The position numbers were made by a program, and so were the translations under genes. Under the pieces are notes generated by a model. The model had not been told where the DNA came from, did not search any database, and was given only the letters and a program-made list of their open reading frames with translations. Shown here piece after piece: positions 18,943-27,858 of a DNA stretch of 64,000 nt. Each line of letters begins with the position of its first letter. Position 1 is the first letter of the stretch. Origin of the DNA: Tolypothrix tenuis PCC 7101 (lineage in GTDB: Bacteria; Cyanobacteriota; Cyanobacteriia; Cyanobacteriales; Nostocaceae); NCBI RefSeq assembly GCF_002368295.1, contig NZ_AP018248.1, positions 2,017,477-2,081,476 of the forward strand, written 5' to 3'.

Positions 18943-19980
18943 GTGCAAAGCTTCATAACTAGCCAACCCAAAGCGGTCGATTTCCCGGTGACTTCCCTAA
19001 ATGACATGGCTGTAGTCCAGGTACCAAACCGATTGAGTGTGCTTGAGGCCGTAGGCTTTAAGCAAATCTGCCAAGAGTTAACCCTGGAACATTCTCATAT
19101 CAAACAAATCATTATTGACTTTCACCAAACCACGTTTATGGATAGCAGTGGTTTAGGTGCCTTAGTCAGTAATTTTAAAACTGCTCAGGAAAAGAGCATC
19201 GCCATTATATTGCGAAATGTGACACCGCAGGTAATGGCAGTTCTTAACCTCACAGGTTTGGATCAAGTTTTTGCCATTGAATCTCTCAGCAGTTTATCAC
19301 CGCATAGACAAAGCCACATTGTGGAAAACCACAAGTTTTCTGCTCGCAAGGTTGAGCCGCTACCTACTACTCATCCTTCTGTGGCATCTTGGATGAAACG
19401 GTTGATCGACATTGTTGGGGCACTGGTAGGCTTGGTAATTACAGGAGTCTTGTTAATTCCCATTACAATTGCTATTCAAATTGACGATCCCGGCCCCCTT
19501 TTCTTTCAACAAACTCGCTGTGGGTGGATGGGTAAACGTTTTGGAATTTGGAAATTCCGTTCCATGTGTGTGGATGCAGAAGCCAAAAAATCCCAAGTCC
19601 AAAACCAAGCGCAAGGAGCTTTCTTTAAGAATGATAGCGATCCTAGAGTCACGCGGGTAGGGCGCTTTTTACGGCGAACTAGTCTAGATGAATTACCGCA
19701 ATTCTGGAATGTTCTTAAAGGAGACATGAGTTTAGTGGGTACTAGACCTCCAACCCCTGATGAAGTAGAACGCTATGAAGTACCTGAGTGGCAGCGCTTA
19801 GATGTAAAACCAGGTATGACTGGTGAATGGCAAGTCAACGGACGGTCTAAAGTACGTAGTTTTGAGGATGTAATCCGCCTGGATTTGCAGTATCAAAAAA
19901 ATTGGAGTTTACTGTATGATTTCAAGCTAATTTTCAAAACTTTAGCCATTCTATTTAATAGAAATAGTGGTGCAGTTTAG
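18943..19980 (+). CDS. STAS domain-sugar transferase fusion
   Basis: 345-residue fusion. Residues ~15-115 form a STAS domain (VAVVQ-like strand, then IIIDFHQTTFMDSSGLGALVSNFK), with the DSSG serine that is phosphorylated in anti-sigma-factor antagonists (Ser68/Ser69). Residues ~148-345 are a bacterial sugar transferase (WbaP/PglC-type initiating phosphoglycosyl transferase): one membrane helix at ~153-178, then DDPGPLFFQQTRCGWMGKRFGIWKFRSM and DPRVTRVGRFLRRTSLDELPQFWNVLKGDMSLVGTRPP. It should load the first sugar phosphate on undecaprenyl phosphate for an exopolysaccharide. Start is GTG; an internal ATG at 19006 is possible. A STAS switch on the enzyme suggests control by a partner kinase or phosphatase, which is inference. 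Confidence 0.85.
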   Translation: MQSFITSQPKAVDFPVTSLNDMAVVQVPNRLSVLEAVGFKQICQELTLEHSHIKQIIIDFHQTTFMDSSGLGALVSNFKTAQEKSIAIILRNVTPQVMAVLNLTGLDQVFAIESLSSLSPHRQSHIVENHKFSARKVEPLPTTHPSVASWMKRLIDIVGALVGLVITGVLLIPITIAIQIDDPGPLFFQQTRCGWMGKRFGIWKFRSMCVDAEAKKSQVQNQAQGAFFKNDSDPRVTRVGRFLRRTSLDELPQFWNVLKGDMSLVGTRPPTPDEVERYEVPEWQRLDVKPGMTGEWQVNGRSKVRSFEDVIRLDLQYQKNWSLLYDFKLIFKTLAILFNRNSGAV

Positions 19981-20038
19981 CCAATTACCTTGATTTTTAG
20001 TCTGTTGGTAATTTATAACTTCCAGAATTAATTATTAC

Positions 20039-20071
20039 CAATGCCCAAGCTACTTATGAGCTTGGGCATTG
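20039..20071. terminator. bidirectional terminator between convergent genes
   Basis: 13-bp perfect stem CAATGCCCAAGCT / AGCTTGGGCATTG with a 7-nt loop. TTTATA follows on the plus strand. It sits between the STAS-sugar transferase gene (plus) and the AAA gene (minus), which converge here. Confidence 0.8.
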
Positions 20072-20085
20072 TTTATATCAAATAG

Positions 20086-21543
20086 CTATCGACCAAAGTA
20101 TCGTTGATATAAATCGCAACTAATCATCACCTGATTATTTCGCATATTTACCAATCCGATACTATGTAGCTTAAAAGCTTGTACTGGCTCTAACGCTATG
20201 GGTGCTTTTGCCTTTAGTACTTGCTCAAAAGCCATTGCAAGCTCTGGATGTTGTTGTAAATACCATAAGAGTTGGTGAAGATATTCGCTATAAATTCCTG
20301 TATCGGAAGCTGCGGTTTGCATCAATTCTTCCCAAGTTAAATCTTGGTGTGCTAGATGGTAAAAAGCCACACGTAGCAAATAAGGATGACCAGCTACCAG
20401 CCACATAAGTTCAGCTAAATGACCTATTGAAATATTAAGTTGATGACGCTGTGCTAAATCTTGTACTTGCTCCCAGTTAAATGAGCGTATCTGCACTGAA
20501 AAACCAACCTGAAAGGGAAATTTAGCAATACTTAATGGAATATATAATTCTGTAGATTTACTTACTATTAGTCGGAGTTTTTGCCATATTTTACTATCTT
20601 TAGCTTCCTCATGCCAAGAACGCAATAAACATAAAAAGTCTTGAGCAATTTCAGGATATTCAAAAATCTCATTGACTTCATCTAAAGCCAATACTAGAGG
20701 ATTGTCTATTTGTGGCAACAAGTATTCTTGTAAATAAATTGTGCAGTTGGCTTTACTACCCAAATCTTCATCCCAATAATCATCTAGCTTATTTTTGAGC
20801 TTGAGTTTATGGGTAATATTGGCACACAGCCAACGCAATACTTTATTTAAATCAGTCAAAATTTTATTATCTGCTTGTAAAAGATTCAAGCTGACAGTTT
20901 GATAACCTATGGTAGCTGCATGAGCCAAAATCCTAACCATAAAAGAGGTTTTACCCATTTGTCTTGGTGCTTTAATTTGAATTAAAGACCCTGGATTGGT
21001 AATCTCCTGATAGCATCTATGTTCATTAGGAATTCGCTCAATGTAAAAGGCAGAATTTAAAGGGACATAGCCTTTTGGTAGTTCTAAATCTACTGTATTT
21101 TGATAATTGGCATTGATTAATTTTGTAGGCGAAGACAGTGGGTTAATATGGTTTTTAAATAAAGTATTGGCAATTGTTGGGTGATTAACATACTGTAACT
21201 GCCCAGTATAATAAGGCTCTAGTCGCTTTCTCAATCTTTCAATTAAATTTTGACTTCTACTAGAACTTTGATTTGCTCGTCGCCTTTCAATTACAGCATG
21301 AATATTAGTTTTATTAACTTTTTCCCCTAGTACTTCCGATAGCAGTTTCCATAGTTGCGGGGCTACGGTTTGCTTAATATAACTTGCAGAATATTGGAAT
21401 TCTTCGGCAATCTGGTTATAAGTTTTTCTTTGCCCATCCCAAGATTCTTGCAAGACTGCTTTTTGAATATCAGTTAGAGATTTTCCTGTCTTGGCATAAA
21501 TTAGTTGTTCGACGAATTGTAATCCTCCCTGGACATCTTTCAT
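20086..21543 (-). CDS. AAA-like ATPase with vWA-MoxR-associated N-terminal helix-turn-helix
   Basis: 485-residue protein. The first ~90 residues (QKAVLQESWDGQRKTYNQIAEEFQYSASYIKQTVAPQLWKLLSEVLGEKV) match the helix-turn-helix N-terminal module found in vWA-MoxR-associated and other cyanobacterial signalling NTPases. The rest is an AAA-like P-loop domain: RQMGKTSFMVRILAHAA (Walker A region, ~residue 192), LALDEVNEIFEYPEIAQDFLCLLRSWHEEAK (Walker B), and a C-terminal winged-helix-like part. It lacks C-terminal repeats or an obvious effector. It is monocistronic and flanked by terminators. Known members occur in predicted conflict or programmed-death networks; a role here is inference. Confidence 0.8.
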   Translation of the reverse strand: MKDVQGGLQFVEQLIYAKTGKSLTDIQKAVLQESWDGQRKTYNQIAEEFQYSASYIKQTVAPQLWKLLSEVLGEKVNKTNIHAVIERRRANQSSSRSQNLIERLRKRLEPYYTGQLQYVNHPTIANTLFKNHINPLSSPTKLINANYQNTVDLELPKGYVPLNSAFYIERIPNEHRCYQEITNPGSLIQIKAPRQMGKTSFMVRILAHAATIGYQTVSLNLLQADNKILTDLNKVLRWLCANITHKLKLKNKLDDYWDEDLGSKANCTIYLQEYLLPQIDNPLVLALDEVNEIFEYPEIAQDFLCLLRSWHEEAKDSKIWQKLRLIVSKSTELYIPLSIAKFPFQVGFSVQIRSFNWEQVQDLAQRHQLNISIGHLAELMWLVAGHPYLLRVAFYHLAHQDLTWEELMQTAASDTGIYSEYLHQLLWYLQQHPELAMAFEQVLKAKAPIALEPVQAFKLHSIGLVNMRNNQVMISCDLYQRYFGR

Positions 21544-21672
21544 AGTGACTTAAGGTGAAGGGCAATTAGAATAATTTATGCTAATGTATCCGCAGATTTA
21601 CTGGATAAAAATCGCTATTATATTATTCCCAGTTTTTAGCTAACTTAGCCAAGAAACCTCAAATAAAAAATT

Positions 21673-21698
21673 GCTGTTTCTTACGAGTAAGAAACAGC
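21673..21698 (-). terminator. rho-independent terminator of the PEP-CTERM gene
   Basis: GCTGTTTCTTAC and GTAAGAAACAGC form a 12-bp inverted repeat (two central bases). Read on the minus strand it is followed by AATTTTTT. It lies 40 bp past the stop codon of the minus-strand PEP-CTERM gene. Confidence 0.88.
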
Positions 21699-21738
21699 AG
21701 TGACAATAACAGGTTGGCAATAACTAAAATTTATTAAC

Positions 21739-22776
21739 TTATACTTTGGCTGTTGCTTTAACTCGCTGTTTTTGATTCAGCATAGAACTAGCAGCTAAAG
21801 CACCAAAGGCGACTACGCCTAAAGCAGAACTCGACTCAGGCACTCTTTTTGGTGGAACAGCCGCAATTTTAGCGTAAAGGTAAGCTGAGTTATTCTTACC
21901 TTCTTGTGAAATTAAACTAGTGACAGGAGTGCCATTAGCAGTTGTACTAAATCCTACCAGCTGTAAAGTATAGTCTACGCCAGCAATAGTAAAAGTATTT
22001 ACATTCTTTGGGGTAGAAAAGGTAATTTTATCAGAACAGCCCTGACTGTTGCTCCCATAAGCACATACGCCAGAGTTTAGCGTTTCGTCAATATTAAAGC
22101 TAAAGTTAAAGGTCTGTGATGCTACAGATAGATCGCTAAAGTCTAATTTGAGGCCAAGGTCTACTTTTGAGGTAGCTCCAGATGCGATCGCATTGTTATA
22201 GTGTGTCAGAGTACCAATTTGAAATACTTGATTGAGATCGAAGGTTAAATTACTAGTGCCTTGAAATCCTAAACCACTCTGACCATTGCCTACATCTTGT
22301 CCCCAACGTACTTGGTTTTCTGTGGCTGTTGTAGTTGCTGTATTAGTTGAGAGTAGTTTTGTAGTCGTTGTACTTTTGGAATTTTTTGTATTATTTGTGT
22401 TGTTGATAATTTGCGGTAGACTTACGACATTTGATATTACACCAGGCTGACTTGTTGTAGATGTTGTAGATGTTTTACCTGTTGTTGCATCTTTTGTATT
22501 TGTTGTAACTTTTGTAGTTTTAGTAACTGTTGTAGTGGTTGTATTAGTTGTGTATGTTAGATTTCTGATAGCTTGTGTTGTTAAGGTCGTATCTGTTTGT
22601 AGTATTGTATCTGTTGTAATATCTTGATATTTGAGATAACTTCCACCAACAGGTTTACTCCAGGTACCAGAAGAACTTGTTAGTGATAAAGCGTTAGCTG
22701 AAGAAGCAAAAAATCCTAGCGCTGTGGTAGCAGTAATCGCAACGGAGAATTTTGTCAGGAAATTTAAGGTTGCCAT
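21739..22776 (-). CDS. PEP-CTERM sorted secreted protein, probable choice-of-anchor K type
   Basis: 345-residue exported protein. A signal peptide occupies residues 1-29 (hydrophobic core ending in SSANA). Residues ~60-150 are strikingly low-complexity, dominated by Thr with Asn, Lys and Ser. A beta-rich domain follows (VRWGQDVGNGQSGLGFQG ... LGLKLDFSDLSVASQTFNFSF ... DKITFSTPKNVNTFTIAGVDYTLQLVGF), resembling choice-of-anchor K proteins. The C-terminus is VPESSSALGVVAFGALAASSML followed by a basic tail (KQRVKATAKV), a PEP-CTERM sorting signal with VPE for PEP. It should be processed by an exosortase; a cyanoexosortase A gene lies 34 kb away in this window. The Thr-rich stretch is a probable O-glycosylation region (inference). 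Confidence 0.85.
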   Translation of the reverse strand: MATLNFLTKFSVAITATTALGFFASSANALSLTSSSGTWSKPVGGSYLKYQDITTDTILQTDTTLTTQAIRNLTYTTNTTTTTVTKTTKVTTNTKDATTGKTSTTSTTSQPGVISNVVSLPQIINNTNNTKNSKSTTTTKLLSTNTATTTATENQVRWGQDVGNGQSGLGFQGTSNLTFDLNQVFQIGTLTHYNNAIASGATSKVDLGLKLDFSDLSVASQTFNFSFNIDETLNSGVCAYGSNSQGCSDKITFSTPKNVNTFTIAGVDYTLQLVGFSTTANGTPVTSLISQEGKNNSAYLYAKIAAVPPKRVPESSSALGVVAFGALAASSMLNQKQRVKATAKV

Positions 22777-23379
22777 AGAACTAATTATTTGCAGAAAGTG
22801 AAGGTGAATAGTGGAGATGCTTGCTTACAAGATTTTCTGATTGTTATAGCTTTGTGTAATAGACCTTGTAGCAACCCAAAAATAGCTGACCCTGACTAGT
22901 AAAAATTAACTGAAAATTTGTAAACCCCAATTAGGGTTAAGAGAGCCTTTTTGCAAAAAGGTAGGGGTAAAAAGCAAGCTTGCAATGTTTAGAGAATCTT
23001 TGTATGTACCCTACCTATTGACTTAGATAAAATATCTTGTTCTTAAAGAATCATACATGTTGCTTGATTGAGACTTATCAAACTGATTTAGTTAATCCTA
23101 CATTTGCGAACCAATAATTTGAATGATTGTTCTCAGTATCTCAACGGATAGATGCAAGGTAAATATATAAATGTTCGTATCTTGATAGAGCGCAATAGAT
23201 AAGAGTTGTGTTTACCAAGTTTTTAATCGAGCTATTGCTAACTTTTTATAGCTCTTAAAAAAATAATTGACAAATTTTATGTGTTGTGTAACAAAAATAA
23301 TTATTCATGAAATAGTAAAAATGTCAATATATATAAGTTATTATCTTTGCCCTTAGATAACATCCCTGATAACAATAAC
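22777..23379. other. intergenic region upstream of PEP-CTERM gene
   Basis: About 600 bp between the PEP-CTERM gene and the left end of the insertion sequence. It contains a 16-bp palindrome CCTTTTTGCAAAAAGG at 22946-22961, but no coding frame is recognisable. Confidence 0.5.
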
Positions 23380-25340
23380 CTGAACTTCCCCCTGTGCAAA
23401 TGTACTAAACAGACCTAAAAGGCTTGTATTGCTTTGGATACAGGCTTTTGTTGGAGAACGCTTGTACCCATGTAATTTAAGATTATTTTTAGATTATAGA
23501 GGGCAATAAAATCGGACAATTGTAGACATGTATATAGAACGTGTCCCTAACAGAAACTCTCCTCCTGCCGTACTACTTCGCGAGTCGTATCGTGAAGGAA
23601 ATAAAGTCCGCAAACGTACCCTAGCAAACCTCTCAAAATTACCTGATTCGGCTGTAAATGGGTTGCAAGTTTTATTGAAAGGAGGAGTGGCAATTGAAAG
23701 CTTGCCATCAGCGTTTAAGATCATCCGTAGTCGTCCTCACGGTCATGTGGCAGCAGTATTGGGAAGCTTAAAAAATATTGGTTTGCATAACCTAATTAGT
23801 GAAGAAAATACCAGGGAAAGAAGATTAGTATTGGCGATGATAGTAGCGCGGATCATCGACCCACGTTCAAAGCTAGCCACAGCCAGAGGACTCAGCGATG
23901 AAACATGCTTCTCTAGCATTGGAGAAATATTGAGGCTAGAAGGCGCAGATGAAGACGAATTATATCAGGCAATGGATTGGTTGCTGGACAAACAAGAAAC
24001 AATTGAAAATAACTTGGCAGCCAAGCATCTAGCCGAAGGAACATTGGTTCTTTACGATGTATCGAGTAGTTATTTCGAGGGAAAAACTTGTCCGTTAGCT
24101 CAGTACGGTTATAACCGTGATGGCAAAAGAGGTAAATTACAAATAGTATTTGGATTACTTTGTAGTCAAGAAGGCTGTCCAATAGCAATAGAAGTATTTT
24201 CCGGGAATACTGCTGACCCAAAAACATTTACTCTTCAAATCAAAAAACTTAGAGATAGATTTGGTATCAAACAGGTAATTTGGGTTGGGGATAGAGGAAT
24301 AATTACTTCGACAAGTATTAAAGAAGATTTGAAAACAGCAGGTTCAGTAGACTGGATAAGTGCTTTGCGTTCGACTCAAATCCGTTCTCTGGTTGAGCAA
24401 GACAGTATTCAACTATCTTTATTTGATGAACACAATCTCGCTGAAATATCATCTGATGATTATCCAGGAGAAAGGCTGATTGCTTGCCGTAATCCTATCC
24501 TGGCAGCAGATAGAGCCAAAACTAGAGAAGAACTATTGCAAGCAACACAAAAAGAATTAGACAAAATTGTGGTGGCGACAACTAGAGAAAAACGTCGTTT
24601 AAAAGGGGAATCGAATATTGGCTTGAAAGTTGGACAAGTTCTCAATCGTTACAAGGTAGGGAAGCATTTTAGCGTAGATATTCAAGCGGATAGTTTTAGC
24701 TATGAACGTAATGCACAAAGTATTGAACGCGAAGCTGCACTTGATGGGTTATATGTGATTCGTACTTCTGTAAAACCCGAAGTTTTAGGAGCCAAAGAAA
24801 CTGTTAAGACTTATAAGAGCCTTTCACAAGTTGAACAAGCTTTTCGCAGTTTTAAGACCGTTGATTTAAAAATACGTCCTATTTATCATCATACAAGTCA
24901 AAGAGTTAAAGCACATGTGTTTTTATGTATGTTAGCTTATTATGTCGAATGGCATATGCGAGAAGTTTTATCTCCAATTCTTTTTGATGAAGATGATTGG
25001 GAATCCGCTGAACTCAAACAAATATCTGTTGTTTGTGCTGCTCAAAGTGATAAAACTTTAGCTAAAGCTCAAACCAAACGTACTGAAGATAATTTGCCAG
25101 TTCATAGTTTCCAAACTTTATTAGCTGATTTAGGCACTATTGTTAAAAATCAAATCCAATCTACTCTTCAGGGAGCTAGTGACATCATTTTTGACAAGAT
25201 TACTGAACCGACTCAATTACAACAAAAAGCTTTAGATTTGCTTGGCGTTTCCTTGATTTGTACCCAGTAAACCCGCAACTAAATTCTTGAAATCCCTTGC
25301 TATGCATTGCATACAACTTTTGTCAAAGGGGGAAGTTCAG
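23380..25340 (+). mobile_element. complete IS1634-type insertion sequence (1961 bp)
   Basis: Bounded by inverted repeats CTGAACTTCCCCCT (23380-23393) and AGGGGGAAGTTCAG (25327-25340), 14 of 14 matching, with weaker matching beyond. Directly outside both ends is the hexamer AATAAC (23374-23379 and 25341-25346), a 6-bp target-site duplication. It contains one full-length transposase gene. All features point to an intact, fairly recent insertion between two chromosomal genes. Confidence 0.92.
23528..25270 (+). CDS. IS1634-family DDE transposase
   Basis: 580-residue transposase of the IS4 superfamily (DDE_Tnp_1 fold). The start is ATG at 23528, inside the left end of the element. Acidic residues typical of the catalytic core are in LVLYDVSSSYFEG and VIWVGDRGIIT, with a later YKSLSQVEQAFRSFKTVDLKIRPIYHH segment holding the usual Y-(2)R-(3)E-(6)K-like C-terminal motif. 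No frameshift or internal stop is present, so the gene looks functional. Confidence 0.93.
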   Translation: MYIERVPNRNSPPAVLLRESYREGNKVRKRTLANLSKLPDSAVNGLQVLLKGGVAIESLPSAFKIIRSRPHGHVAAVLGSLKNIGLHNLISEENTRERRLVLAMIVARIIDPRSKLATARGLSDETCFSSIGEILRLEGADEDELYQAMDWLLDKQETIENNLAAKHLAEGTLVLYDVSSSYFEGKTCPLAQYGYNRDGKRGKLQIVFGLLCSQEGCPIAIEVFSGNTADPKTFTLQIKKLRDRFGIKQVIWVGDRGIITSTSIKEDLKTAGSVDWISALRSTQIRSLVEQDSIQLSLFDEHNLAEISSDDYPGERLIACRNPILAADRAKTREELLQATQKELDKIVVATTREKRRLKGESNIGLKVGQVLNRYKVGKHFSVDIQADSFSYERNAQSIEREAALDGLYVIRTSVKPEVLGAKETVKTYKSLSQVEQAFRSFKTVDLKIRPIYHHTSQRVKAHVFLCMLAYYVEWHMREVLSPILFDEDDWESAELKQISVVCAAQSDKTLAKAQTKRTEDNLPVHSFQTLLADLGTIVKNQIQSTLQGASDIIFDKITEPTQLQQKALDLLGVSLICTQ

Positions 25341-25868
25341 AATAACAACACGCTAGCTTGCGATCAGGCTCCGGGAATGTGTTTACGCACTGAGAAATGA
25401 AAAGGGTGCGATCGCCTGAATAATTCTTTAGGAAACCTACTTCTGTTCGCAGTAGGGAGTTAGTTAAACTTATATATCTTCAGCCAGCATTGATTCTTTA
25501 ACTGCGGGCAATAACTCATCTTCTGTACATTTATATTAATCTTGTAGGCGTTTCTAGAAGGCCTTGATTTATCCATCAGAGAGTAGTGTTGTCCATCTTG
25601 TCAGTCTCTCAATGGCAGGGATGAGAATGCATTTAAGGTGATTGAAATGCTTGGAGCTTCAACCATTGGGTGAGGTGATGTAACTAAGACTTTGTCTGCT
25701 GTTGCTGTTTTAGCCTAGAATTTCCGCAATTAAAGAATGGGGAGTCTGTTAAAGACATAAACCATCATCACATATCTTAACGACTGTAGCTATTTGGTAT
25801 TTGGGGTTTGGTGTTGGGTGTTTTTCCCAATTACCAATTACCAATTACCAATTACCCAATCCCCAAAC
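25341..25868. other. intergenic region downstream of the insertion sequence
   Basis: About 530 bp with no gene recognised. A HIP1 site and, at 25790-25870, a repeat block of GGTATTTGGGG and CCAATTA units that makes a partial inverted repeat next to the end of the PBP2 gene. The block may act as a terminator for the minus-strand PBP2 gene, though no clear hairpin-plus-T-tract is present. Confidence 0.5.
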
Positions 25869-27683
25869 TCACTGTTTAGCTACTTTCTGATACTTCCCCG
25901 GATACTTCCGATGGAAATATTCTTCCATAATTTCTACAATCATCGGGGCGGCAACACTACCACCACCGCCGCCGGAATGTTCAGCAAAGGCTACTATTAA
26001 TAACTCTGGCTTATCAGCTGGGGCGTAAGCACCAAACCAAGCGTGATTTTGTTTAACACCACGTTTCCAGGCTTCGGCTGTACCACTTTTACCCGCTACG
26101 GGGGGAAGTGTTGGTTTATTTAAAGCTTTACCCGTACCTTCAGATACCACTTTCCGCAAACCATCGCGGAGAACTTTAATAGTTTCTGGCTTCATATTTA
26201 ACGATGAACGCCAGGTTTTTGCTTCTTCATTGTCCTTGAGTAAATGAGGTTGGACGCGATCGCCACCATTAGCCGGTACAGCAAACATCACCGCCACTTG
26301 CAGAGGTGTGGTTTGTAAAGCACCTTGACCAATTGACATATTGATGCTATCGCCTACAGTCCAAGGCATTTTCCAGGCTTTCTGCTTCCATGTCTCATCG
26401 GGAACTAAGCCTTTTGCTTCTTCGGAACTAAATTCAAAGCCCGTTTTTTCGCCAAATCCATATTTACGAGTCCACTCAATCAAAGTCGGGCCGCCTACTG
26501 CTCTCCCGATTTGATAAAAGAAAGTATCACTACTCCACTGCATTGCACCGACAAAACCTAAAGGCCCAAATCCGGCGTGGTTCCATTCACCAAATGTAGT
26601 ACCACCAATATTTAAGGAACCATAGGTTTGCAGCACAGTATTGGGAGAAAATTTACCTGATTCCAATCCCGCAGTCGTGGTCACAATTTTAAAAGTACTG
26701 GCAGGTGGAAAAGCACTGAGGGCGCGATTGACTAAGGGATGTTCTGCGCCTTGAACTGTTTCCCAGTCTTTTTGGGAGACTTTTTGTTTAGAAAAAATAT
26801 TGGGATCAAAAGTAGGGTGAGACACCATTGCTAAAACAGCACCATTTCTAGGGTCAAGCGCCACGACCGCACCATTGCGATTACCCAAAGCTTTTTCTGC
26901 TGTTTTTTGCATCTCTAAATCTATAGTTAGGTGCAAATCTTTACCAGCTTTAGCTTGTTTTTCTCCCAAAACCCGCAACGGCCGACCTCTACCATCTACT
27001 TCTATTTGTTGTCCTCCCCATTCCCCTCTAAGTATCTTCTCATAAGCTTTTTCGATTCCCATTTGCCCAATTACATCGCCTAATTGATAGCCCTGTTGTT
27101 TCTTTTCTTTTAACTGTTCGGCTGTCAATTCGCGAGTATAGCCCAGCACATGAGCTACATCCTTACCCTCGGGGTAATAACGTACCGCATCCAGATGTAT
27201 TTCTACCTCTGACAGTTCATTCTGATACTCTTTCAATGCGGTAATTTCTGCTTCACTTAAATCACGGGCAATTCTGATCAGCGAGGAAGAGTTTCTACCC
27301 GCATCTTGTAGTTGTTTTTCCAGATCTGCTACAGGAATTTCCAAAATTTGAGATAGACGTGCACCCACAACTGGCCAGGAAGGTTTGGTGTGAGCCATCG
27401 GCCACAAATATACAGAACGAGAATAGCGAGTACTAGCTAAAAGTTTGCCATTCCGGTCAAAAATATTCCCTCGTTCCGGTTGTTTAGGAATCATGCGAAC
27501 GCGGTTTGATTCAGCTCGCTTGCGATGACTTGCCCCTTCGACTATTTGCAAGTACGCCAAACGCACACCTATACCACTTGTCAAGAGGAGCGTCAAGATA
27601 ATTAGAAATGTGGGTTGAAAGTTTTGACCGACTGTACGTGTATTTTTGCCATTTCCCAGTGGACTTGGTTGCAATAATGCCAT
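25869..27683 (-). CDS. mrdA: penicillin-binding protein 2 (class B transpeptidase), copy 1
   Basis: 604-residue class B PBP that cross-links peptidoglycan during cell elongation. One N-terminal membrane helix (about 23-45), then the PBP dimerisation domain (RMIPKQPERGNIFDRNGKLLA). The transpeptidase motifs are intact: SxxK in AFPPASTFKI (nucleophile Ser329, Lys332), SxD/N-type SSD at 384-386, and KSGT at 532-535. A second, highly similar gene lies just upstream on the same strand (175 bp away), so this is a tandem duplicate. No rodA gene is adjacent. The promoter probably lies upstream of the second copy or in the spacer. Confidence 0.92.
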   Translation of the reverse strand: MALLQPSPLGNGKNTRTVGQNFQPTFLIILTLLLTSGIGVRLAYLQIVEGASHRKRAESNRVRMIPKQPERGNIFDRNGKLLASTRYSRSVYLWPMAHTKPSWPVVGARLSQILEIPVADLEKQLQDAGRNSSSLIRIARDLSEAEITALKEYQNELSEVEIHLDAVRYYPEGKDVAHVLGYTRELTAEQLKEKKQQGYQLGDVIGQMGIEKAYEKILRGEWGGQQIEVDGRGRPLRVLGEKQAKAGKDLHLTIDLEMQKTAEKALGNRNGAVVALDPRNGAVLAMVSHPTFDPNIFSKQKVSQKDWETVQGAEHPLVNRALSAFPPASTFKIVTTTAGLESGKFSPNTVLQTYGSLNIGGTTFGEWNHAGFGPLGFVGAMQWSSDTFFYQIGRAVGGPTLIEWTRKYGFGEKTGFEFSSEEAKGLVPDETWKQKAWKMPWTVGDSINMSIGQGALQTTPLQVAVMFAVPANGGDRVQPHLLKDNEEAKTWRSSLNMKPETIKVLRDGLRKVVSEGTGKALNKPTLPPVAGKSGTAEAWKRGVKQNHAWFGAYAPADKPELLIVAFAEHSGGGGGSVAAPMIVEIMEEYFHRKYPGKYQKVAKQ

Positions 27684-27770
27684 AAGACGAATGTGTACTG
27701 CAAACTTAATATTTATTATCTATACAATTATGCTGCTTTAAAGTTCAGTATTTTATAAGATTTCAGGTAA

Positions 27771-27808
27771 GGGGTAATGGGTAATGGGTAATTGGTAATG
27801 GGTAATTG
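27771..27808. repeat. GGTAATG/GGTAATT array between the two PBP2 genes
   Basis: Five or so tandem heptamers of GGTAATG/GGTAATT type in the spacer between the duplicated PBP2 genes. A CCAATGCCC repeat follows to 27850. Confidence 0.7.
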
Positions 27809-27858
27809 ATATTTTTTATTTCTCCCTCATCCCTCCAATGCCCAATGCCCAAATTCAT

